The notes beneath the pieces are model-generated. The model did not search any database. It was not told the DNA's origin and was given only the letters and a program-made list of their open reading frames with translations. Source: Saitoella complicata NRRL Y-17804 (taxonomy: Eukaryota; Ascomycota; Saitoellomycetes; Saitoellales; Saitoellaceae). Taken from it: 64,000 nt of DNA. Of the stretch, positions 9,613-20,103 are shown piece by piece (position 1 is the stretch's first letter; the number at the start of each line of letters is the position of its first letter). Location of the stretch: positions 124,001-188,000 of the forward strand of contig NW_017567021.1 of NCBI RefSeq assembly GCF_001661265.1. Direction: 5' to 3'. The translations under genes and the position numbers were made by a program.

Positions 9613-12600
9613 CGACATGCTCTCGGGACCGAGGTAAGCGGAGAATAATGATGATGATGATGAGATGATGAACGTAACGTTGTCGTGGCTGGAACTCGCC
9701 ATTTGTTAATCGTTGGGGGTGCTGGCACTGTACTGTAGACGTATTGACACCCTAAAGATACATCTCCAATCTATGTTGCTCTAGCCATTACAGTTGTTTT
9801 ATACATTGTCCTTGGCAGCTGTCTTCACGCGGCGTCATGAAGCTCGATGAAGCAAAAATTCCATTGCAACAGCAATTACTATCATATTTACTCCCATCCC
9901 TCCAGTTGTGACAATATGGGTATAAATCACTCCCATAATAACGTTCACCTGTTGCAACTGTTTTTCGGAGCCTTTCTGCTCCCACGGATCAAACACATGC
10001 ATAGTCCATCATGAACGGCGAGTTCGAAGTGTAGAGGTGTTGTCGTATCAGATTATCCGAGTCCTGTGCTCGTATTTCCACTGTTCAAACACTTTGAATC
10101 GTGTCTAGTTCGGGCAGTCTCGAGAACTTATCGGCGATGGTTATTCGACGGCCACAGCTTCTCATGATATCGATCATGCTTTCCAATCTCACACCTTTCG
10201 CGGTTGGCTATTTATCGAGGAGTTATGGCACGCAGTTCTCCACTTTTATGAATAACTCGACATCGACCGCTGCCAATCCAATTTTTCACTGTCTCAAAGT
10301 CTTACATCCCCACTCAGACACCCGAGCCCACGCACTCATCCTCAATCGCTGGAATATCTCCAATCTCGTGGCCAACAATCCCCGCTTCCCGCGATAGCCG
10401 AAATTATACACAGAGCAGGGCTGAGGCTATCGTGTACCGCGACCGCCATCGTCTCATCCCCGTTCCAAGACTTCATACGTTTCGCGTGGTACCTCGGCCC
10501 GCCGCGATGTTCATGAAATATACGAGATAGCTATGTTGGCATTGGCATTGGCCATGGCAATGATAGATTTAGCTAATCTTCAGTAGACCCTGCGCATCGA
10601 TCGTACTCGTACCGTCGATTGAGATTGGGTGTACGATGCACGTGTGGCAATCTGTCGAGGACTCGGGTCACGGCTGTGGTTACATTTACATGACGACGAC
10701 GACTGACACGTACACTCAGGCCTGGGTAAAACCAGAACCCCGAGTCAAAGGTCCCGAGTCCACAGTTCCCAGCAATTGCAAGGGATACAAATGGTCATGG
10801 CGATGGGTGTAAGAGACCAGAGCCCCATGCCCGCGAATTCGAAGGGGTCCCCGAGGCTAAAGCACGGAGGATATTTTCTCCGACCCACGTGTGAGAGCAC
10901 CCTCGGTAGGACCCCCGAGCCCGATGAGATCGTAACCCAAAGTCTGAAGAGGGTAGACATTGTGGGCCATCCCATGGTCGTCATTGTGCCTGACCGAGAT
11001 GTAGGCTCAACCTTCCTCAAGTATGCCGAAACATACCACCGACAGTAAAGACCGTGAGCCGTCTTCGGTCCCGAGTAACAGCCCCAGCTGCGAGGAGAGC
11101 TGTTACCTCAAAGCCCGACATAAACCTCCGAGATCTAGACGTCCGTCGCAGTTTAACTTCTTAACCCCTACGTTGCTGCCGGTAAAGGCTGACATGGCAC
11201 ATCGCTATACGTACCACGCGCTATAGACACGGCCGGCCCGCTGTCAGAAGTTCGAATTTAACCTTTTGAGTGTTCTATTCCTTTCCTCGCGTTTCGATTC
11301 GCACTCGTTTAAAGTATCCTCCGTCCGTGAACCCGGAGTCAAAGTCTAGACCGCAGCTCATCTTCTGCACAAGCGGGAGCGTGTTGCGGCGCCCGACGTG
11401 TCATGTCAGCGCGGGGCCACATTTCATCTTTTCTACGGGAGCTCGGGACGCAAACAAACCCAAACGTAACCCATACGTAACCCCTACTATACTTGCCCGT
11501 ACCATGCATGGTTGAGGAAAATGACCACGGGCTTATCCCCGAGTTCAAGCCCCAACACGCAGAAACCCAACGTTTGCAATCTGTTTATAGTGTGCGTAAC
11601 GTACATTGAAGACATCTCTAACGACCCTAGCCTTCCACATTTTACCAGCTGCGGTTGGGCATGGCCATGGAGGAGAAAAGGCTCGGACTTTTTCTCGTAA
11701 TTGTCCGGTTCGTTGATCGGAGGTATACGTGCCTCGTGCGCCGTACCTCCCTGCCTCGCCCAATCACAGCCGCCCAGCTGCACCTAACAAAATCTACTGC
11801 GACTATAGAGTACGGGACGCAGCTTCGTAGTTTCTCGGGTCCGCACATCCCATGGGATGCAATCGAGCATTTCGCAGAACCATCGCAGTCTGATCGGGGG
11901 TTATTTTTAAGGATGTGGGTGGTTTCGCTTGGGAAAGTTTAAGGGTCCATACTGATGTAGCAGCGTACCGTGCATTGGGTCACGATCCCGCGAGATCATT
12001 TGGACATTCAGTTCCTAATTTCCAACATGAACGGACTCAGGGTACTTGGCCAAGGCTGCCGACTCACCCGCGAACCAAAGAATGCGCATGTTTAGGTAGC
12101 CAAGAATAGCGATTAACGGTGTACATGGGGCTCAGCTACGTCGTCGGCAACACACTCAAGACACGGGCTGAGCGGCGTACTCGGGACTCAGGACCACCCT
12201 CCTTCGGAATTCCAGTTCCCGATGTTTGTCCCATCCATTGCGGTTACCAATTCCTCCTCACTCACTCGGCCCGATTTCACCATCTCATGCCCAGTTTCCA
12301 GTCCAGGGCTGACTCAGCTCTCATCCCAGCTGCGCTGCAATTGCCAACCGGGCCGCGGCCGAGGAACTCGGACACAGGCATACGGTACCCACACCCGCGT
12401 AGCCACAGTCGTAAACACGCCCTCTCCATCTCACACGGCCAAAGCGCAATTCCACAATCTGACCCATCATATTTTCTCACACCATCTGACTTCACTCACG
12501 TTTTGGCCTCCAGCAAGGAGACAACAGCTCAAGACACAGGCCACACCTCACGCAGGACCTCTGCCCATGAGCCAAGCTTCCCAACCGATTTCTATGTTTC

Positions 12601-13379
12601 CAGCCGGCCCGCGCGCGTAAAGCTTGAGCCCAGACGCGACGGCGTACGTGAGACAGGCACTGTTGACGTCCCGAGCAGCTGCAGCCCCGAGATCTGAGGT
12701 ACGGGTACGCCTCGAACAGTTGCAGGACATGTGTAAAATTTCGATGAGTCAGCTAAATCAGCTACAGCTGAGTTCGAGGATCGGGGGTGGGTGCATTGAT
12801 CTCTGCTTACGCATTGTCTTGCAATTGGATCGGAAGGACTCGAGGCAATTGCTAGCAGAGTCGCCCTTGAGCTCAAGGAGCATTGAACAGTAGACAAAAG
12901 TCGAGTAAATCGATATCCTAACTAGGGTAGATAGGTAATTCCCTAAATCAAATCAAAAACCAAGTGGTAGCTAGCTATAGGTGTTACACTTCTTGTCTGG
13001 TAACACTCTCGAAAAATCGCAAATCATTCTCCGTGCCACCAACCACCAACCCCCAAATCCAAATCCCCACTGAACCCTTCCAGTAAATTGCCTCGTGCCT
13101 TTGCCCTTTCCAAAAATGTAAAAAGTATATCCAATGTAGTTGCGCAATCGCAACACAGGGGATTCCGTTCCGAAAATGAGTGTATGTGCAAAAAAAAACT
13201 CCCGACATGCTCGTGTGCTCGTGTCGTGTGTGTGCAAGTTGACGATGTCGTTCCCTTCTCCCCAAAAAAGCAAGCAATCAAAAAAGAGTACGCCGACCCA
13301 GAAAGTCCCCACCAAGCAAAATCGCAATAGCCAAAACGATATCCCAAAACCTTTCCCAAACATGCAAGAAACTTCTCAA
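9613..13379. other. 3.8-kb gene-free region between convergent genes
   Basis: Both flanking genes end here (RING-CH ligase from the left, Ran1-like kinase from the right), yet 3.8 kb separates them while other convergent pairs in the window are 0.1-0.4 kb apart. The longest open frame (12119-12697, plus) is Pro/Ser/Arg-rich with no family signature and I do not accept it. A short GAT microsatellite lies near 9650. Six ACTCGGG heptamers cluster at 10661-12185. I found no tRNA, 5S rRNA or transposon hallmark. The region may hold a noncoding transcript or distal regulatory DNA. Confidence 0.5.
10661..12185. promoter_or_regulatory. ACTCGGG motif cluster A (6 sites)
   Basis: Exact ACTCGGG occurs on the plus strand at 10661-10667 and 12179-12185, and on the minus strand at 10739-10745, 10753-10759, 11070-11076 and 11538-11544. 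The base after the core is usually G or A. Random expectation for 1.5 kb on two strands is about 0.2. No factor is assigned. Confidence 0.45.
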
Positions 13380-14945
13380 CTAATAAGCAACACCGACCCT
13401 CCCCCGGCCGGAGACAACTTGTTCCCAACTTCCTCCACTGCTTCTCGGTGGAGTGATAACACCCCTCGGCCTCGCCCTGTCGGCTCCGCCTTTGACAACG
13501 TGCCCCCACTCGCCCTCGTCCATCTCCTCTTCCTCAACGTCATCAAGATCATCTTCGTCGCCCTCCATATCCTCATCATCATCCTCACTCACCGAGAACC
13601 CAGACGGCGCACGACGATGCGAACCAACACAAGGCGTTCGCGGTGTAGGATAACACTCAGCACCTACTCCGTGTCCGTGGATATTAGAGGCACAACCGCG
13701 TTGAGCGGGCGTGCACGGCACAGGAGGCTGACCTTGTTTTCGTGCGAGCGTCGCGCTTGGGGTCGCCGGTGTTTGCGGGAATTGAAACGCGAACTGTTGT
13801 TGTCCTTGTGGAGCGTAGGCGAACGTCGGATGATGAGGATGTTGTGGCGTTCGCGGCGGAGGCGGATAGAAACCCTGGCCGTGGCGGTGGGAGGGTAATG
13901 GGGTTGGTGGGCAGACGAAGACCTGTTGTTGCTGCGTGTCGTAATAGTAGGACTCCAACTTCTCCTCGACGTCGACCTCTGGCACCGGCATCGGGACCGG
14001 GATGATCTCCTCCACCTCCCCAACACCAATGGTAAACCTCCCACACGTCTCGATCGCCTGTCTCAATTCGCCAACAGTACATCTCCTTGCAACCTCCGGC
14101 TCAAACACTCTCATCAAAATCGCGTCCAGCTCCCTGCTCAACGGCAATATCGATCGCAGAAAGTGACGGTCAGAGAGGTATGCGTTGTAGGTTTCGTCGG
14201 AAGGTGTTGCGCGCTTCCAAGGGTTGCGACCGCAGGTGAGGTTGACGAGGATAACACCGAGGGACCAGACGTCGTTTGCTGGCGACGAGTAGAATGCTGG
14301 TGCAGAGGCGCGGGCGGAAGAGGGGATGGGTGTTTGGCACTCGGGAGACATGTAGAAGGTCGAACCACAGCCAAAGTCGGAAGTGTAAACCTCGGTAGTC
14401 GCCAACCCGAAATCTGCAAGCTTGACCGTAAGTCCACCATCCGTAACAAGCACGTTCTCCGGTTTCAAATCGCGGTGGTAGATTCCGTGGTTGTGGCAAT
14501 ACTCGACCGCATCCAACAACTGCAGGAATACGCGTCGGCAAAGTTCGTCGTCTCCAACGTATCCGCCTCCTTCCGTGATGATCGCAAATAAATCGCCTTC
14601 AGGGCAGTATTCCATCACGACGTACACGCAGTCTGGCGCATCGAGGATCTCGACTAGCGAAACGACGTTGGGGTGGCGTTGTGCTTTCGCGTGGAGTGCG
14701 ATTTCGCGAGCTTGAAAGCGGCGGGCGCGGGCGTCTAATGAAAGCTTTGAGAGGGCCTTTACTGCGTAGAGCTGGTGGGTGTAGATGTCTTGGGCGGTGT
14801 AGACAACGCCGTACGCTCCGAGTCCGAGAATTGAGAGGAGCTCAAGGCGGTTGTCGAGGAGGTGACCCAGACGGGATTCTGGTGTAGGTTGGGGTTGTTG
14901 TGTTTGTGTTGCTGGTGGTGGAGGACCAGCTGTCGGTACTGACAT
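13380..14945 (-). CDS. Ran1/Pat1-like serine/threonine protein kinase
   Basis: A 521-residue intronless kinase. The kinase domain occupies about residues 30-310: glycine loop GLGAYGVV, ATP lysine in YAVKAL, catalytic HRDLKPEN, DFGLA, and GSTFYMSPEC in the activation segment. This signature and the FGCGSTFYMSPE loop are typical of the Ran1/Pat1 family (S. pombe Pat1/Ran1, S. cerevisiae Sks1/Vhs1), which links nutrient state to growth, mating and meiosis. The tail is Pro/Gln/His-rich, then has an acidic Asp/Glu patch and Ser/Thr-Pro sites. It is the only gene in a 10.5-kb stretch, with 5.2 kb of non-coding DNA upstream and 3.8 kb downstream, suggesting elaborate transcriptional control. Confidence 0.88.
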   Translation of the reverse strand: MSVPTAGPPPPATQTQQPQPTPESRLGHLLDNRLELLSILGLGAYGVVYTAQDIYTHQLYAVKALSKLSLDARARRFQAREIALHAKAQRHPNVVSLVEILDAPDCVYVVMEYCPEGDLFAIITEGGGYVGDDELCRRVFLQLLDAVEYCHNHGIYHRDLKPENVLVTDGGLTVKLADFGLATTEVYTSDFGCGSTFYMSPECQTPIPSSARASAPAFYSSPANDVWSLGVILVNLTCGRNPWKRATPSDETYNAYLSDRHFLRSILPLSRELDAILMRVFEPEVARRCTVGELRQAIETCGRFTIGVGEVEEIIPVPMPVPEVDVEEKLESYYYDTQQQQVFVCPPTPLPSHRHGQGFYPPPPRTPQHPHHPTFAYAPQGQQQFAFQFPQTPATPSATLARKQGQPPVPCTPAQRGCASNIHGHGVGAECYPTPRTPCVGSHRRAPSGFSVSEDDDEDMEGDEDDLDDVEEEEMDEGEWGHVVKGGADRARPRGVITPPRSSGGSWEQVVSGRGRVGVAY

Positions 14946-15115
14946 GATGTCTGTGTTGTAAAAAAAAAAAGGGAAAAAACGTTAAACGCGTTGAGAAGTG
15001 CGCGATTGATGATTGTTGAATGAAGAAGGACCGGGGCTGCCAGTTCAAGAGAGCAGAGGTTCCTGGGGTGTATGCTGCACAGACAGAGAGCGATGGTTGT
15101 TGGCTGGGGGTGTAT

Positions 15116-15132
15116 GCTGGTATATAGCCAGC
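15116..15132 (-). promoter_or_regulatory. TATA element inside a short palindrome, kinase promoter
   Basis: GCTGG and CCAGC arms flank TATATAG, forming a 17-bp inverted repeat about 170 bp upstream of the kinase ATG. It is a plausible core promoter; the palindromic arms could be coincidental. Confidence 0.35.
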
Positions 15133-16118
15133 GCCGAGCGTGTACTCTCGGTGGTGTAACAGTTGGGTTGGCATGGGTTCTGTTTCACACTAAGTCTAAA
15201 GAGGCGGAGCGTGTAATTCAGAACGTGCTGCAGCTGCTGCCGATCCCGCGACGAGAAGAAAAAAAGAATTTTTAAGACGAGACAGCAAGCAAGGACCCCC
15301 TGCGTGCACACTGAACAGACAGGTCAGTTGTGCAACTCTATAGGGGAGCTTGGGTCGCTTCGAATGACAGGCCGATGCCGTTGTATTTCGAGATTGTCCT
15401 TCGTCTCTTTCGTATCCCCAATCTATGGCTTTCTCTTCTCTCTATCCTTCGTCGCCATTGACGTGACTGCCGTTCCTTCGCATAATCCTCATCTACCGGC
15501 CCAACCACCCCCCGTGATTCCTGCCGGGGCGGCCCTCATCCTCACCCTCGTCTTACCAGGCGATTAGACTTCATATCCAGACTCTGATCCAATAACACCC
15601 TGGCCGGCGTGAATTTCTATAGGTGTATGCTATCTCAGAACCTCCGTCTCCGCTCCGCACACACACCGATCGCCAGGCCTTTCCCAAGGCCATGAATGCA
15701 TAACGCACCCCACGTAAACTATGCCGCACACACAACCCTGGCAATTGGTCCTGAATCCTCCAACTCCTGCAATTGCCTATTATCTATCGAAACGATGACA
15801 AATTACGTAACACCCTCCACCACCGCTTCCCCATCCCCTTCTAAGAACACCCACACCCCCTTCGTGCGCGGGGGCCGGCATATCTGATTCAGCCGCCCCC
15901 ACAATTGCAACCAGCTCGCCCCACTCTGAGTTTAAGCTTGCATGAGTATTACGTTTATGAGCAAAGTCAAAGACAAGAAGCAGAGAGACGGGGATCGGGC
16001 GTGCGGGCGTCAACGCTGGTATCAGAGGGAGTTGGCGTGCGGGAAAGGCGTACGTACGGCCGGGCCCGCAGCGTCTTGGAGGTGTCTCGAGGCTTACCTT
16101 GTGTATCCCTCGATGATT

Positions 16119-19100
16119 CCCGAGTAACTGCTACGTAAGCTTATTCATTTGATCGATGATTGACGCAGTGACTCCTGTCGTACCCAGGCCGGTGCGATTG
16201 CCCGCTGCCCGCTGTCCGCTGCAGGAGGTACTTGGCACGCGGCATGGTAGGTGCGGGGTGCGGCCCGTTTGCTCGCCCTGGACTCCGGGTTCGCTGTTTT
16301 ACTCCTGACATCGCGACGGTCGGGTAGAGAGGGCGGAGGGGATTTGTCTGGATCGTCAAGCCGACAAGTTCTTCACGTTGCATCCTGCCGTACCCCGTCA
16401 TTGCTCCATGATCGTGTTTCGGAGGCGAAGGCACAGTCGAGCCCGTCCCGCGGCAGTCATATCTCACACAACACTCAAACTACCGACATTGACCGCGGCC
16501 GAGATCATACCGCCCCCTCTTCCACGAAACCCACGGACTTTCAGAATTGTTCTCATGCTGCCCCACCTCCCCACACTTAGTCTTCGTGTCCGAGGGAAGA
16601 ACCTCGTACAACCCCAATATTCAGCTCACGGACACAGAATTTCTACGCCAACCGTCTCGAGGAGTGCGTGTGGCATATCCCTCATCTCGAAATATGAAAG
16701 GGCGCGTGTAACTCGGCCCCGGGGCCAGCTGCGGACGGTGGCGAGTGAGTTAAAGTAGTATCCACTATTAAATCGATCACTTTTTTGGAAAGTCGATTCC
16801 GATTTCTGTGCTTGGGAGTATGTCGCTGTGTGAGAAGTCTCAATGGGGGTTTTGGGTGCGTGAAGCAGGATACGAGGGCCGCAGTCTGGTGTTCCCACGC
16901 CTAGGGCCAGCGAAAGCCCACGCCGTAGTTGCAATGCAACGTCCAAACGACCACGGTCGGCTTTGACAGCTGAATCATGCGCAGCAATACTTACTCATCC
17001 CCCCTTTCACATGACGCTCGAGCCATATGCTCGCCTCCGACAGCTAGCGCCCATGTGCCCAACCCCGTGCACCCCCCATAGCCTTCACATACCCTTCCCG
17101 AACTTCTCGCCCCTATCTCCCGGCTACCTTTGACCTTCAACGATACCGAGTAAAGCGCAGATAACAGGCGAACCAATCACTCGTCACTCCTAACATACGG
17201 TAAATGAAACCTTACCTCGACCGCGGGGTCGGGGCTGAATAAGGTTCACGTACATAACCCCAGGCCCCGTACCCTTGCATGTGGCGGCTCCTGCCGAATT
17301 CGAATGACTGCGGTGGCGGTCAGGAAGTAGTTGCCTCTTGGTATTCGAGAAGGTTATAAGAGGTAAAGGAGATGAAGGGACTCGGTGGTAATAGTCTGGG
17401 TCTCGAGTTCGCGGGATATTGTGCATGGGCGCCATCGGGGTGGGTTGTGGGAAGGGTAGGTTGTCAGAGGATGTGGGAGAAGGTTTATGGGGGCTGGATT
17501 GAGTGGGCTTTCTCAATACGTTAGGTCCACCCTACGTGTGTGTATGCGCATCATTGGAGGAGGTTGAGTGTGGGAAGTGGTGCCGAGTCGACTACATATT
17601 CTCAAGAAGAGCGCATACAATGGAAGGAAACGAGTTGATCTGGAGTACAATTCTACATCCGGGACTTACAAAGAGTTAGCAAGTTACACGAGCCGCGAAT
17701 TGTCGTGATATCTCAACAATTGATCTGACGCATATATTCCACTCACTCACTCCACCGAGTCACCCCATGGCATCACGTCGTCGACAATCAGATGTAAGGC
17801 TTACACACGAAACCTCGTTTCAGTACCAACCTCTCCGCAAGGCACGGATCACCCCCCCTCACACGTCCCAATGGCAAGCAATGCTTGGCCGCTTGGCCTC
17901 TCACCTAGAACCAACCACCCCAGTTCCCGGCCCCAGCATCCCGAAACCGCTTTCTGCACAATTACCTAATCGCCAAGAAGCTGCTGGCTGCGAGTCAAAT
18001 GAATACTCCCGACGCTGCTTTCCCCGAGTTCATCGTATATCGGTCCCGTACAGCGCTTGCGCAGCAGTCAAGTTTGATCGACACGGATACCCACCTCGAT
18101 CAGCAAAGTCCCGGGTGGGATCGTGCAGTGCTTCGCATCGCATCAAGGACCATTAAGACCGCGTGAGTGTTCGAGATGAGGTAGGACTCGGTGCAGGCGG
18201 TGCAGGAGAACATTCCCGGTGCCGTCATCCCGCAGAAGCTCCAGCAACTTGCGCATCGTCGCCTTCGCGGACTGCGGTTTCTGGTTGACGCGCGCGGGCC
18301 GCGAGATGAGATAGGCGGCGTGCCAATTTATGCACGGAGTTGCAGTTGGGCTGCGTCGTGCAGGTAACGTAGCCCTGAAGCACGGTAACTCTTAACTTTA
18401 GCACTTTGAAGAAAAAAGGAGATGTCGGATATAGAGTACGGAAAACGCGGAGTGGAGATGGATATATGGGATGGCTGATGGCGAATGAGAAGGTGACGTA
18501 TCGCAATCAATTGGCTACGGCTCTGAGATGAGCTCGAGGGAGTGGAAGAATGCTTGACTCGGGGATGACGGGGTCGAGTCGTCACATGTGTTTTATTCGA
18601 AGGCTCGACCGGGGTCGAATACACAGTTCGCAAAACGGAGTTTCGGACCGATCGTTACGAAAGGCAACATCAGTGCCGACCGGCCCGGGATTTTACTCAC
18701 GGTCAGGACACACCCCTGCTCATCCCGTGACGCGCAAACGCGCAACCCGGCTCGAAGCAACCCCTCTGACTCAGAGAAAATGGTTGGGGACCACATCTCG
18801 CAGAACATATCACAACCTTCTTCTACTCCCAACCCCACGCTCATGCTCCCGTCCTCGTAGACGAACTCAGGGTCGAAAACGTGAACCGTCGCTACGCAGA
18901 TCACCTCCTCCCCTCGCCCTCTACGTTTCGAACGCTGGCCTTTTTGACGGGACATGTAACGTTGTCGGCGTCCGTGCGCGGTGGCTGGAGAGGCGCTTTA
19001 ACGTGTGGTGGTGGTGGCGTGTGGCACCAGCCACGGCTGCAATGACATTTGCCTGTCCCACGAGCAAACAGCGTTGACGGATTTGTGCACGTGTGGGAAA

Positions 19101-19662
19101 GGCCCGTTATGCGATTCCTCAATTAAGGATGGGAGGAGGTACGAAGTGGAGATGACGGCGACGAAGGCGCGTACCGTGGGCTGTTGACGGCTGTCGGTGG
19201 GCGTTGGCAGAGGCCGTGGGTCCGCTGTGAAGGCCGTGGCTATGAATAGTTACAGGTGTGGATACACTCGGGGACGACGGTCATGCAATTGATACTTAAA
19301 AATACAACCCTCATCAAACTCTCCCTTCCTCCTCCACTGCCGGCCTCGGGGGCGAACGAGTTGCAATTTGGTGAACGCGCGCGCACAGACAGACACCGGT
19401 CCAGAATCGACGACATCGACATTGAAACACGTCCAAACCACGATTCAACATCGAGGTTTGCGATCGTGCGCACGAGATCGGAAAACCGAAACACCGACAA
19501 CCTCCTTTCCACTCGGGTCCGCATCATCCCACCACCCGCAATCGCAACTGCGACGAAGTCGACGTCGACGCGTCCGTGTGTAGAGAGAGACCATACGCGT
19601 CAAGCAATTCCTACAACCCATGTTTTCCTCCTTCCTCTTCCATCCCAATCCCTATCCCGAGT
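16119..19662. promoter_or_regulatory. ACTCGGG motif cluster B (6 sites)
   Basis: Exact ACTCGGG lies on the plus strand at 18557-18563, 19266-19272 and 19511-19517, and on the minus strand at 16119-16125, 18023-18029 and 19656-19662. The site at 16119 shares the longer context CCCGAGTAAC with the one at 11070 in cluster A. Confidence 0.45.
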
Positions 19663-20103
19663 CGGGGACTCGGCTTCCTCGTGTCTTTCCAAATCCGATC
19701 TAGCTCCACCTGCCAAATTCGGGCAGATGAGTACGCTAAGCCGAATGTGTCCACCGGGCAGACACCGTGGTGAGCTCGCGAGAGGAGATGACGGACGATC
19801 AGGGTTTGTTGTTGCTGGTTTGGAAGAGGGCAGGAGAGGCTGTGGTTATTCGGTCCATTGCTATGGGTATGTAAGGATCTGATGAGTCAATTTGTGTGTA
19901 TTGCTCGCAATGGCCAAGCTATGTCTCCTCCACATCGGCATCGATATCAATATCGTTGTCTGCTTCAGCTATGCTAAATGCGTCCGCGTATAATCAAAGG
20001 TCAAAAAGCCCAAGTCCATAGCAAATCAAATTTCAAATGCCGAAAAGGTTGGGTAAAAACGTTCTCAAAGTTCTCCGTGTCCATCCGTAGCACATATATA
20101 CCC

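Larger units (their letters stand above)
14946..20103. other. 5.2-kb gene-free region upstream of the kinase
   Basis: No credible gene is visible between the kinase start and the 3' end of the RGS-LOV gene. The longest frame (19256-19882, plus, 208 codons) has arbitrary composition and no motif, and other frames overlap one another on both strands. The stretch next to the kinase start holds an A-rich tract (14960-14980) and a TATA-containing palindrome. Six further ACTCGGG heptamers lie at 16119-19662, and a TTACGTAA element near 15803. Most of it is probably upstream regulatory DNA, a long 5' UTR or a noncoding transcript. Confidence 0.5.

Noticed and set aside
12119-12697. 192-codon plus-strand frame in the first gene-free region
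   Set aside because: Pro/Ser/His/Arg-rich with no domain, overlapped by equally long frames on both strands; it behaves like chance openness in GC-rich DNA.
19256-19882. 208-codon plus-strand frame in the second gene-free region
   Set aside because: No motif, no codon bias like the real genes, and it spans two ACTCGGG sites and low-complexity sequence.
9613-20103. Transposon, LTR element or other mobile DNA filling the gene deserts
   Set aside because: I saw no terminal repeats, target-site duplications, transposase, reverse transcriptase or integrase motifs, and no AT-rich RIP-like decay.
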